A stretch of 13,654 bases of DNA. It comes from Zoogloeaceae bacterium. GTDB taxonomy: Bacteria > Pseudomonadota > Gammaproteobacteria > Burkholderiales > Rhodocyclaceae. The DNA lies in NCBI GenBank assembly GCA_031259605.1, contig JAIRLE010000140.1, positions 1 to 13,654 of the forward strand, written 5' to 3'. How positions within the stretch are numbered: the stretch's first letter is position 1; each line of letters opens with the position of its first letter. The notes under the pieces are model-generated. The model saw only the letters and a list, made by a program, of their open reading frames with translations, did no database searches and was not told where the DNA came from. Below, one piece after another: positions 1 to 6,738 of the stretch. The position numbers were made by a program, and so were the translations under genes.

Positions 1-137
1 ATGCCGGTCCAACGTCATTGGGAAGGGGGTTCCCTCCCCTCGAGAATGGCTGCGGTCGAAACCCCGGCCGTAAGAATGGGGTCTCAACCTTTGCGCCTTT
101 CTTACGGGTGTGGTTTCAAACCGGAGTTATACGATGA
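1..137 (+). repeat. Structured intergenic repeat, copy A (left part cut off by window edge)
   Basis: First of three copies of a roughly 170-base non-coding repeat; the others are at 6567-6738 (plus) and 7807-7974 (minus). The left hairpin seen in the other copies falls outside the window. The middle element, the long inverted-repeat element and the right end are present. The right end reads CCGGAGTTATACGATGA and is slightly shorter than the CCGGAGTTGGTTTTACGATGA of the other two. The right arm of the middle hairpin reads CTCGAGAATGG, as in copy C, so that hairpin pairs poorly here. No transposase or long ORF is associated with it. The family is not one I can name. Confidence 0.85.
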
Positions 138-295
138 TTTTAGATGGCGTCGTCTCGTGACGCTGCTGTGCGCAAGACATGAGGCTTGTCCTGAGTAATT
201 TACACGCCATGCAGAATGACACGGGTCTTGCGACGACATCATCCAGGAAATCCGGTGGAACTTCAGGGCGATGTGTCGCGCCTCGCGGTTCCGGC

Positions 296-736
296 TTACA
301 AGGACACGTCCGCCCAGCAGTTGGGGGTTTCGTACAGGCGGATTTTGCTCAGTTTCAGGCGTTGGCCGTAGTTTTCCCGGTACACTGGGGAGAGCAGATC
401 GAAGGCGGCGCGGGCGAGGTTTTCCGCAGTGGGGACATGTTCCAGCAGCACGGTTTTGTGATGGGGCAAAGTAGCGAGAAAATCCACCACTACCCTGTCT
501 TCCCGCCAGACCAGGAAGGCATGATCCCAGGCGTCGATCAGGTGTTTTCTGGCGATGGCCTTGATGCTGGAAAAGTCCAGCACCATGCCGTTGTCGGAAG
601 CGCCCGCCATGTTTTGGGCTTCCCCTTCCAGGGTAATTTCGATAACGTAACGATGACCATGCAGGTTGCGGCACTGGCTCTCATGATCAGGGATGCGGTG
701 TCCGGCATCGAATTCCAGACGGCGGGTAATGTGCAT
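296..736 (-). CDS. queD: 6-carboxytetrahydropterin synthase QueD (6-pyruvoyl tetrahydropterin synthase family)
   Basis: 146 aa, a usual length for the family. QueD converts dihydroneopterin triphosphate to 6-carboxy-5,6,7,8-tetrahydropterin, an early cytoplasmic step of queuosine and 7-deazaguanine synthesis. Visible zinc ligands are His13 (AGHRI) and His26/His28 (LHGHRY). Cys22 just before that motif is the likely catalytic cysteine. Asp71-His72 (DHAFL), Glu105 (PTAEN) and Glu136 (YET) match conserved family positions. The ATG at 736 gives the usual family N-terminus, but the bases upstream are pyrimidine-rich and offer no Shine-Dalgarno, and I see no alternative start. The gene diverges from the radical SAM gene with only 20 bases between start codons, so its promoter probably lies inside that neighbour. 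No queC, queE or queF is in the window. The family assignment is firm; the exact reaction is inferred from the family. Confidence 0.9.
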   Translation of the reverse strand: MHITRRLEFDAGHRIPDHESQCRNLHGHRYVIEITLEGEAQNMAGASDNGMVLDFSSIKAIARKHLIDAWDHAFLVWREDRVVVDFLATLPHHKTVLLEHVPTAENLARAAFDLLSPVYRENYGQRLKLSKIRLYETPNCWADVSL

Positions 737-756
737 GCGAACAAAAGGAAAAGCGG

Positions 757-1644
757 ATGAAGGAAGCGACGGATTGTAGCACCGAGCGGCAAGACCTGGC
801 GGCGGCGCGACTGACCGTTGCCGACCATCGTCGCGATCAGGCGGGGCTGACCTACGTCTATCCCGTACTTTCCCGCCGCGCGCGCGGCGTTTCCATCGGC
901 ATCAATCTCAATCAGAACCGCGCCTGCAACTGGGCATGCGTCTATTGTCAGGTGGAAAACCTGCGACGCGGCGCGCCGGAGGCCATCGATCTGGATTTGC
1001 TCGAAAGCGATCTGGACAGTTTTTTACGGGAAGCCATGCAGGGCGATTATCTGGCGCGGCATGTCGTAGAGGCGCGTTACCGGCGGCTGGCGGACATTGC
1101 CTTTTCCGGCGAAGGCGAGCCGACGGCGGCCAGGGAATTCGCGGCGGCGGCGGCGCGGGTAGTCGCCGTGCTGGAAGCGCACGCGCTACAGGGCCAATTG
1201 CCGTTGCGCCTGATCACCAACGGCAGTTTGATCCACAAGGCGCGGGCGGGATTGGCGACGCTGGCGCGTGCAGGCGGCGAAGCGTGGTTCAAGCTGGATC
1301 GCGGCGACGCGGCAGGAATGCTGGCGATCAATCGTATAGCGGGCGATCCGGCGCGTGTGCTGAAAAACCTGCGCGCCTGTGCCGCGATCCTGCCCACCTG
1401 GGTGCAAACCTGTTGGTTCGCCACAGAGGGCAAAGCGCCGGACGCGGCGGCGGAGGCGGCATATCTGGATATGCTGGCGCAGGCGGCGGACGTGATTTGC
1501 GGCGTGCATCTTTATGGGTTGGCGCGCGCGTCGAAACAGAGCGGAGCGGAAAAGCTGTCGCGCCTGCCTGCGCCGGTCTTGCGGGCGTGGGGGCGGCGCA
1601 TTCAACAAAAAACGGGCGTCAGAGCGGTAAAAATCTCGCCCTGA
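757..1644 (+). CDS. Radical SAM protein (COG0731-like, Fe-S oxidoreductase)
   Basis: 295 aa. The 4Fe-4S cluster motif CX3CX2C is present as Cys57, Cys61 and Cys64 in ACNWACVYCQ. It is followed by FSGEGEPT at residues 117-124, the SAM-binding motif shape of the COG0731/wyosine-synthase-like branch, and by a conserved ITNGS at 153-157. The first 45 residues are not clearly assignable. The ATG at 757 is supported by AAAAGGA at about 743-749, 7 to 8 bases upstream. It is divergent from queD, so a link to deazapurine or tRNA modification is tempting. However, the motif context differs from that of classical QueE and the substrate is unknown. The last codons double as one arm of a terminator that serves the opposite strand. 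The class is sure; the function is not. Confidence 0.85.
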   Translation: MKEATDCSTERQDLAAARLTVADHRRDQAGLTYVYPVLSRRARGVSIGINLNQNRACNWACVYCQVENLRRGAPEAIDLDLLESDLDSFLREAMQGDYLARHVVEARYRRLADIAFSGEGEPTAAREFAAAAARVVAVLEAHALQGQLPLRLITNGSLIHKARAGLATLARAGGEAWFKLDRGDAAGMLAINRIAGDPARVLKNLRACAAILPTWVQTCWFATEGKAPDAAAEAAYLDMLAQAADVICGVHLYGLARASKQSGAEKLSRLPAPVLRAWGRRIQQKTGVRAVKISP

Positions 1645-1651
1645 CGCCCGT
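1607..1651 (-). terminator. Intrinsic terminator for the XRE gene, inside the radical SAM 3' end
   Basis: ACGGGCGTCAG at 1612-1622 pairs perfectly with CTGACGCCCGT at 1641-1651 (11 bp). The loop holds a further GCG/CGC pairing. On the minus strand the stem is followed directly by TTTTTT (1612 down to 1607) and then G. On the plus strand no T-run follows. It therefore terminates minus-strand transcription arriving from the XRE gene, whose stop is at 1682. The left arm and the U-tract lie within radical SAM codons. Confidence 0.8.
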
Positions 1652-1681
1652 CGATGGAAAAACAGCCGGGCAATCCTTGCC

Positions 1682-1990
1682 TCAGGCCGCCTTTTCCGCT
1701 TTCCTTGCCTGTTGGGCGGATTTTTTCAGCGCCTTGAACTGTTCAGGCTCATATTTTTTCAGGTACTCGACGACTTCGAAATCCTCCCGTTTGATGCGGT
1801 GGATGTCAATCTGCTCCACATGCACCAGACGCAACAGCTCGCGCACGGGCTTGGGCATGGTGCGCCCACTTTCGTAACGGGAACCGCCGCTTTGGGTGAC
1901 ATTGATGCGCGACCAGAACTGTTGCTGGTTCATGCCCAGTTTGTACCGGATTTCGCGCGGGTTGATGCTTTCTGCTGCTTTTACGTTCAT
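1682..1990 (-). CDS. XRE-family helix-turn-helix transcriptional regulator
   Basis: 102 aa. Residues about 11-45 form a Cro/C1-type helix-turn-helix: helix 2 around MNQQQFWSRI and recognition helix around TQSGGSRYESG. The C-terminal third is charged and Lys/Ala-rich, probably a dimerisation or flexible tail. The ATG at 1990 has AAGGAAA at about 1998-2004 on the same strand, a good ribosome site. It stands alone: no toxin or enzyme gene is adjacent in the same direction, so a toxin-antitoxin role is not supported. Its own upstream region has a TTGCAA/TATAAT promoter and palindromes at and after the predicted start of transcription, so it is probably autorepressed. Whether it also acts on the divergent lysC is unknown. 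Confidence 0.85.
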   Translation of the reverse strand: MNVKAAESINPREIRYKLGMNQQQFWSRINVTQSGGSRYESGRTMPKPVRELLRLVHVEQIDIHRIKREDFEVVEYLKKYEPEQFKALKKSAQQARKAEKAA

Positions 1991-2007
1991 TGTCGTTTTC
2001 CTTTCAA

Positions 2008-2043
2008 CGTTTTGATTTCAAAACGGAAAATGCGAAATTTTCC
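2008..2043. repeat. Two abutting perfect inverted repeats in the XRE leader
   Basis: CGTTTTGA-TT-TCAAAACG (2008-2025) is a perfect 8+2+8 palindrome. GGAAAAT-GCGAA-ATTTTCC (2025-2043) is a perfect 7+5+7 inverted repeat sharing one base with it. Both lie in the predicted 5' untranslated region of the XRE gene, 18 to 53 bases from its start codon. They could be leader hairpins in RNA or protein-binding sites in DNA; the sequence does not decide. Confidence 0.55.
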
Positions 2044-2056
2044 ATTTTCGTCATAC

Positions 2057-2095
2057 AACTCAAGTTACTGCTCGCGCTATAACTAAAGTTATAGC
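2057..2095. promoter_or_regulatory. Two related palindromes, candidate XRE operators
   Basis: GCTATAACTAAAGTTATAGC (2076-2095) is a perfect 20-base palindrome with a central AA. AACTCAAGTT (2057-2066) repeats its core. Both fit AACT-N-A-AGTT, and their centres are 24 bases apart. The longer one covers the predicted transcription start of the XRE gene. This is the standard layout for an autorepressor, but binding is inferred. Confidence 0.6.
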
Positions 2096-2100
2096 TTCGC

Positions 2101-2130
2101 ATTATAGGTAACTGCAAAGCATAATTGCAA
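2101..2130 (-). promoter_or_regulatory. Sigma-70-type promoter for the XRE gene
   Basis: On the minus strand, TTGCAA (2130-2125) is followed after 18 bases by a perfect TATAAT (2106-2101). The predicted start is near 2094-2095, inside the 20-base palindrome, giving a leader of about 105 bases. No equally good promoter was found on the plus strand for lysC. TAAAAT at 2188-2193 is a possible -10 element without a recognisable -35. Confidence 0.6.
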
Positions 2131-2223
2131 GTGTCTTAGGAATTTTTACATTTGATACAAATTACGTGAGTTTTCCTCTTGCTGCGCTAAAATCGACAAG
2201 TTTTTTTCTCCAGAAGGAACAAT

Positions 2224-3447
2224 ATGGCCCTGATTGTTCAGAAATACGGCGGAACCTCCGTGGGCAGTCCGGAGCGCATCAGGAATGTGGCGCAACGCGT
2301 GGCGCGCTCTGTGGCGCGCGGGGATCGGGTGGTTGTGGTCGTTTCCGCCATGAGCGGCGAGACCAATCGTCTGCTCGCGCTGGCAAGGGAAATTCAGCCG
2401 CAACCCGACCCGCGCGAACTGGACGTGGTGCTTTCCACGGGCGAGCAGGTAACGATAGGTCTCCTGTGCATGGCGTTGCAAACGATGGGCATTGCCGCCA
2501 GAAGCTATACCGGCGGACAGGCGCGCATCCTCACCGATGACGCTTTCAACAAGGCGCGCATCTCCAGCATCGATGGCGACGCCATCCGCCGTGATCTGGA
2601 AGCGGGGCACGTAGTGGTGGTGGCGGGTTTTCAGGGCGTGGACGCGGCAGGCAACATCACCACTTTGGGGCGCGGCGGATCAGATACCACGGGCGTGGCG
2701 CTGGCGGCGGCCTTGCGGGCAGACGAATGCCAGATTTACACCGATGTGGACGGCGTCTATACCACCGACCCGCGCATTGTCGGCGAAGCGAGAAAGCTCG
2801 ATTGCATCACCTTCGAGGAAATGCTGGAAATGGCGAGTCTGGGTTCCAAGGTGCTGCAAATCCGTTCCGTTGAGTTCGCGGGCAAATACAAGGTCAAACT
2901 GCGGGTGCTCTCCAGCTTCGAGGAAGCGGGGGAAGGCACGCTGATTACTGTCGAGGAAGGCAAGAACATGGAAGAACCGATTATTTCCGGCATCGCATTC
3001 AGCCGTGACGAGGCCAAACTGACGGTGCTGGGCGTCCCCGACTGTCCCGGCATTGCCTACCAGATTCTGGGCGCGGTGGCCGAGGCCAACATCGACGTGG
3101 ATATGATCATCCAGAACGTGGGACACGACGGCGCGACCGACTTTTCCTTTACGGTCAATCGTTCGGAGTTCGACAAGACGAAGGCGGTGCTGGAAGGTGT
3201 GCGCGAACATATCGGCGCGCGCGAGATCCAGGGCGACAACAAGGTCTGCAAGGTCTCTGCCGTGGGTGTGGGCATGCGTTCGCATCCCGGCGTCGCCAGC
3301 CAGATGTTTCGCGCCCTGGCGGAGGAAGGCATCAACATCCGCATGATCTCCACTTCGGAAATCAAGATTTCCGTGGTGCTGGATGAAAAATACCTGGAAC
3401 TTGCCGTCCGTGCCCTGCACCGCGCCTTTGAACTGGAAGCGGGCTGA
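2224..3447 (+). CDS. lysC: Aspartate kinase (alpha/beta type)
   Basis: 407 aa, normal for a monofunctional aspartokinase. It phosphorylates L-aspartate with ATP, the first step towards lysine, threonine, methionine and diaminopimelate in the cytoplasm. The kinase domain spans about 1-245: KYGGTSVG (7-14), STGEQ (71-75), TLGRGGSDTT (147-156) and TDVDGVYTTDPR (173-184). Two ACT domains follow at about 265-335 and 345-405, the site of feedback control by lysine and/or threonine in this family. The ATG at 2224 is preceded by AGAAGGAAC with good spacing. An internal ribosome site and ATG at codon 249 suggest a separately made ACT-only beta subunit. The gene is divergent from the XRE regulator, with 233 bases between them. 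Confidence 0.95.
   Translation: MALIVQKYGGTSVGSPERIRNVAQRVARSVARGDRVVVVVSAMSGETNRLLALAREIQPQPDPRELDVVLSTGEQVTIGLLCMALQTMGIAARSYTGGQARILTDDAFNKARISSIDGDAIRRDLEAGHVVVVAGFQGVDAAGNITTLGRGGSDTTGVALAAALRADECQIYTDVDGVYTTDPRIVGEARKLDCITFEEMLEMASLGSKVLQIRSVEFAGKYKVKLRVLSSFEEAGEGTLITVEEGKNMEEPIISGIAFSRDEAKLTVLGVPDCPGIAYQILGAVAEANIDVDMIIQNVGHDGATDFSFTVNRSEFDKTKAVLEGVREHIGAREIQGDNKVCKVSAVGVGMRSHPGVASQMFRALAEEGINIRMISTSEIKISVVLDEKYLELAVRALHRAFELEAG
2954..2970 (+). promoter_or_regulatory. Internal translation start for a lysC beta subunit
   Basis: Within lysC, AGGAAGG (2954-2960) lies 7 bases before an in-frame ATG (2968-2970, Met249). Starting there gives a 159-aa product containing only the two ACT domains. 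In alpha2beta2 aspartokinases, for example those of Corynebacterium and Bacillus, the beta subunit starts at the matching place. The spacing is seen directly; use in the cell is inferred. Confidence 0.6.
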
Positions 3448-3718
3448 AACCAGGCACCCATACACCCACGCACGGAAGCGGGGGCGAACAGTCAGCAGGC
3501 GAAGAATAAAGCGGGAATGACAACGGAATAACGACGAGCATGACGAGGTACGGCGCGCCGATTTCGAGAACCGCTCTTCTCCTTCACTTTTTTACGCATC
3601 CCTGTTTTTCGTTACGCAATGTGTCGTTGTATGATAGCAACCTTCAAAATGAGGGTTGCCGGAAAATGTGCGATCGGTTTTCCGTTTATGACGTTTCTGT
3701 GCCGGGGATGGAAGTTTC
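3448..3718 (+). other. Intergenic region with a possible promoter and small hairpin
   Basis: These 271 bases hold no credible gene, and I found no terminator with a T-run after lysC. TATGAT at 3630-3635 is a good -10 hexamer, but the bases 16 to 18 upstream (TTTTCG/TTCGTT) match -35 poorly. GCAACC (3637-3642) and GGTTGC (3654-3659) form a 6-bp hairpin in the leader of the next gene. I looked for a c-di-GMP riboswitch because the next gene makes or breaks c-di-GMP, but saw no convincing match. Confidence 0.35.
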
Positions 3719-5902
3719 ATGAGTCCCGCGGTCTTCTTCGTCCTCATGGCAGCCATTACGGGGCTGAGCGTCTTCTGTTACCTTCTCTACCAGCGGCGGC
3801 AGCGACACGAACGGGAATGGCAGCATGCGCTGCAATGTTTGCGCGTTGCTTTCCACAGCAGTCCTGTCGGTGCCTGCATCACGCGCCTGCGGGATGGGTA
3901 CGCCGTCAATGTCAATGCGGTCTTCGCCGAACTGCTGAAGCAACCGCGCGCCGAATTGCTGGGAACAAGCACCATGGAAACGCGATTGTGGCAGACTCCC
4001 TTGCTTCGCCAGCAGTTTGTCGAGCAAATCGAAAAAAAGGGGCGGGCAAACAACTTTCCCGTCGACATTGCCGATCATGCGGGCGATTACCTCATCAGCA
4101 CGAGCACACCCTTCTTCCTGGAAGGCGAAGCCCACATCGTCAGCTACCTGGTCGACATTACCCGGCAAAAACAGGTGGAAGCGCAATTGGACAGCGACGT
4201 GATGCGCTACAAAAGACTCTACGAGAGTATGCTGGAAGGCTATACCCGCCTGGACAAGGATGGCTTTTTCCAGGAATGCAACCGCGCTTTCCGCGAGGCG
4301 CTGGGCTATACGGAAGAAGAACTCAAGAACATGACGCCGCGCAGCATCACGCCGACTTACCTGCACGAGCGTGACGCCCGCATCGAACAGCTGGTCAGGA
4401 CGCAAGGATTCTGCGAACTATACGAAAAGGAACAGATTCGCAAGGACGGCAGCATCTTCCCCATCGAATTGCAGCTTTACGCCAGTTACGACAGCAACAA
4501 TGAATACGATGGCATGTGGGGCATCGTGCGCGACATCAGCAAGCGCAAACGCGATCAGGCCAACATCGAATTCCTCGCCCATCACGACCCGATCACCGGG
4601 TTGCCCAACCGCAACCTGCTGCTGGATCGTCTGGAGCACGCGCTGGAACGCGCGCGGCGCGAAGGCAATCATCTGGCCGTGCTGTTCATCGATCTCGACC
4701 GTTTCAAAAACGTGAGCAGCACCCTTGGTCATCATGCGGGCGACGCGCTGTTGCAAACGGTGGCGCGCAGCATGAACCACCTGTTGCGCGGCAGCGATAC
4801 CCTGGCGTGTCTGAGCAGCGATGAATTCGTGGTTTTGCTGGAAGAAAACATCAACACCCACAATGCCACCGTAGTAGCGGAAAAGTTGGTCGACCTCTTC
4901 ACGCATCCATTCCTGCTGAAAGCGCAGGAAATCTACATTACCGCCAGCATTGGCATCAGTCTTTTCCCAAGCGACAGCGATGATGCCGAAACGATGTTGA
5001 AACACGCAAATCTAGCCATGTTCAAGGCCAAGCAACATGGGCGCAACACTTACCGTTTTTATGAATCCGACAACACCATCGCAGTCGACGCATTCGAGCA
5101 TCTGGCGCTGGAAAACGCCTTGCGCAACGCCATCAAACACAACGAGTTGCTGTTGTACTACCAGCCGCAAATCGACATTTCCAGCAAAAAACTGATCGGC
5201 GTGGAAGCGCTGGTGCGCTGGCGGCATCCAGAGCTGGGACTGGTGCCGCCAGGACGCTTCATTCCCATTGCCGAGGATTCCGGCATCATCAATGAAATTG
5301 GCACCTGGGTGCTGCATACCGCCTGTTGTCAAATGGGAACATGGCGGCGACAGGGTTTCAGTGTGCCGCGCATGGCGGTCAATCTGTCCATGCAGCAACT
5401 GGAACGCGCCAACCTTGTGGAACTGGTGCGCCAGGAACTGGAAGAGACCGGATTGCAAGCCAACCAACTGGAACTGGAAGTCACGGAATCCATCCTCATG
5501 CGTCAGATCGGGCTGGCGCTGAAAATCCTGAATGATCTGAAACAACTGGGCGTCTGTCTTGCCATCGACGATTTCGGCACCGGTTATTCCTCGCTGGCTT
5601 ATCTGTCGCGCCTGCCGATGCACCGTCTCAAAATCGACTACTCTTTCGTCCGTGACATTGGCAAGAACAACAGCAGCGAGATCATCACCCGCACCATCAT
5701 CGCCCTGGGCGACAGCCTGGGGCTGGAAGTCATTGCCGAAGGCGTGGAGCGCCAGGAACAGGAAGACTTCCTGCGCCGCGAGGGCTGCCTGCTCACCCAG
5801 GGGTTTCTCTATGATCGACCCATCCCTCCGGATGCGCTGATGAACAAATACTGCCCGCGTCCGGCAAACCTCCTTGTTGCGACCGACACGAACGTGGAAT
5901 AA
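3719..5902 (+). CDS. Membrane-anchored PAS-PAS-GGDEF-EAL protein, probable c-di-GMP phosphodiesterase
   Basis: 727 aa. One transmembrane helix at about 4-24 is followed by a basic stretch, PAS-like domains at about 40-150 and 162-275, GGDEF at about 285-450 and EAL at about 460-715. The GGDEF signature is SSDEF (366-370). The ND that normally follows DxDxFKxx is SS (333-334), removing a guanine-binding Asn. Asp325, Asp342 and the inhibitory-site RxxD (Arg357/Asp360, five residues before the signature) remain. The EAL domain looks complete: EAL 496-498, NLS 555-557, EVTE 587-590, DDFGTGYSS 617-625, KID 638-640 and EGVE 674-677. The likely activity is hydrolysis of c-di-GMP to pGpG at the inner membrane, with the GGDEF domain reduced to a sensory or binding role. 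The start has GGAAG 4 bases upstream. gstA follows after 36 bases. The signal sensed by the PAS domains is unknown. Confidence 0.9.
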   Translation: MSPAVFFVLMAAITGLSVFCYLLYQRRQRHEREWQHALQCLRVAFHSSPVGACITRLRDGYAVNVNAVFAELLKQPRAELLGTSTMETRLWQTPLLRQQFVEQIEKKGRANNFPVDIADHAGDYLISTSTPFFLEGEAHIVSYLVDITRQKQVEAQLDSDVMRYKRLYESMLEGYTRLDKDGFFQECNRAFREALGYTEEELKNMTPRSITPTYLHERDARIEQLVRTQGFCELYEKEQIRKDGSIFPIELQLYASYDSNNEYDGMWGIVRDISKRKRDQANIEFLAHHDPITGLPNRNLLLDRLEHALERARREGNHLAVLFIDLDRFKNVSSTLGHHAGDALLQTVARSMNHLLRGSDTLACLSSDEFVVLLEENINTHNATVVAEKLVDLFTHPFLLKAQEIYITASIGISLFPSDSDDAETMLKHANLAMFKAKQHGRNTYRFYESDNTIAVDAFEHLALENALRNAIKHNELLLYYQPQIDISSKKLIGVEALVRWRHPELGLVPPGRFIPIAEDSGIINEIGTWVLHTACCQMGTWRRQGFSVPRMAVNLSMQQLERANLVELVRQELEETGLQANQLELEVTESILMRQIGLALKILNDLKQLGVCLAIDDFGTGYSSLAYLSRLPMHRLKIDYSFVRDIGKNNSSEIITRTIIALGDSLGLEVIAEGVERQEQEDFLRREGCLLTQGFLYDRPIPPDALMNKYCPRPANLLVATDTNVE

Positions 5903-5938
5903 TGGCGCGCCCATGTTTGTTTGTGAAGGATTCCTTGC

Positions 5939-6538
5939 ATGAAACTCTACTATTGTCCGGGCGCGTGTTCGTTTGCCGCGCAAATCGCCTTGCAGGAAGC
6001 GGGATTGCCATATACGGCGGAACGCGTCGATCTCCAGAACGGAAAGCTGGCCGACGGCACGGATTTCAGGTCGATCAACCCCTTGGGCTACGTGCCTTTG
6101 CTGGCGCTCGACGACGGGAATTTTCTGCTGGAGGATGCCGTAATCCTGCTGTATGTCGCCGATCTCGTCCCGGCTCTGCGGCTTGCGCCCGCACACGGCG
6201 ACTTCGCGCGTTACAAATTGCTGGAACGCCTCAATTTCATTGCCACGGAACTGCACAAGAGCTTTACGCCGTTTTTTTCAAACGCGCCGGAAGAAATCCA
6301 GTCTGCCAGCAGAACGCGCCTTGTCGCGCTGTTTGTCTGGCTCAATGATCAGCTTGCGGGCAAGGACTACCAGTTGGGAGCGACATTTGGCGTCGCGGAC
6401 GCCTATCTCTACACTATCCTGAACTGGACGCCCTACGCCCGCATCCCGCTCGACGGCCTTGAGCATCTGCTGGCCTTCCAGACGCGCGTCGCCGCTCGCC
6501 CGGCAGTACAAAAGGCGCTGGCGCTGGAACGGCAGTAG
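5939..6538 (+). CDS. gstA: Glutathione S-transferase, beta class (GstA-like)
   Basis: 199 aa, close in length and in many blocks to E. coli GstA. The thioredoxin-like N-terminal domain (about 1-80) has PGACS with Cys10, the beta-class glutathione-contacting cysteine; the cis-proline in VP (52-53); and Glu65-Asp66 for the glutathione gamma-glutamyl group. The helical C-terminal domain (about 88-199) has TELHK with His106, a second family-conserved residue, and VADAYLYT (152-159). It is a cytosolic enzyme that conjugates or reduces electrophiles and peroxides with glutathione. GAAGGA lies about 8 bases before the ATG. It starts 36 bases after the PAS-GGDEF-EAL gene and may be read from the same transcript, though nothing in function links the two. 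The 3' side runs straight into repeat copy B. Confidence 0.92.
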   Translation: MKLYYCPGACSFAAQIALQEAGLPYTAERVDLQNGKLADGTDFRSINPLGYVPLLALDDGNFLLEDAVILLYVADLVPALRLAPAHGDFARYKLLERLNFIATELHKSFTPFFSNAPEEIQSASRTRLVALFVWLNDQLAGKDYQLGATFGVADAYLYTILNWTPYARIPLDGLEHLLAFQTRVAARPAVQKALALERQ

Positions 6539-6566
6539 GGATACATCGCGCTTTCCCCGCGCAAAC

Positions 6567-6738
6567 CAGCAAGAAATCAGCGGCAGCCCTTCAGGGCTGC
6601 CGGTCTAACATCATTGGGAAGGGGGTTTCTCTCCCCTTCCCAATGGCTACGGTCGAAACCCCGGCCGTAAGAATGGGGGCTCGGCCTTCGCGCCTTTCTT
6701 ACGGGCGGGGTTTCAAACCGGAGTTGGTTTTACGATGA
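6567..6738 (+). repeat. Structured intergenic repeat, copy B (complete)
   Basis: This copy starts at CAGCAAGAAATCAGCG and ends at GTTTTACGATGA. Three hairpins can be drawn. The first is CGGCAGCCC (6581-6589) with GGGCTGCCG (6594-6602), loop TTCA. The second is CATTGGGAAGGGG (6612-6624) with CCCCTTCCCAATG (6633-6645), a perfect 13-bp stem. The third is a long imperfect stem of 6650-6673 with 6696-6720. The last 55 bases or so are identical to copy C. GGAG (6720-6723) sits 11 bases before the ATG at 6735 that opens the next ORF. The repeat begins 28 bases after gstA ends. Confidence 0.88.

Noticed and set aside
171..232. Inverted repeat CGCAAGAC / GTCTTGCG with a 46-base spacer between repeat A and queD
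   Set aside because: The stem is only 8 bp with a long loop and no T-run; it could be chance, and I cannot tie it to queD termination.
179..760. A 193-codon plus-strand frame opposite queD
   Set aside because: It lies antisense to queD, whose zinc and catalytic motifs are intact; the plus frame has no recognisable motif.
1682..1990. XRE gene as the antitoxin of a toxin-antitoxin pair
   Set aside because: No small toxin gene is adjacent on the same strand; the neighbours are the radical SAM gene and lysC.
3601..3718. Possible c-di-GMP riboswitch in the leader of the PAS-GGDEF-EAL gene
   Set aside because: Only fragments resembling the GEMM motif are present and the two paired stems with the receptor could not be drawn.
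5012..6256. A 414-codon minus-strand frame across the EAL domain and gstA
   Set aside because: It is antisense to two clearly recognised genes, spans their boundary and shows no family motif.
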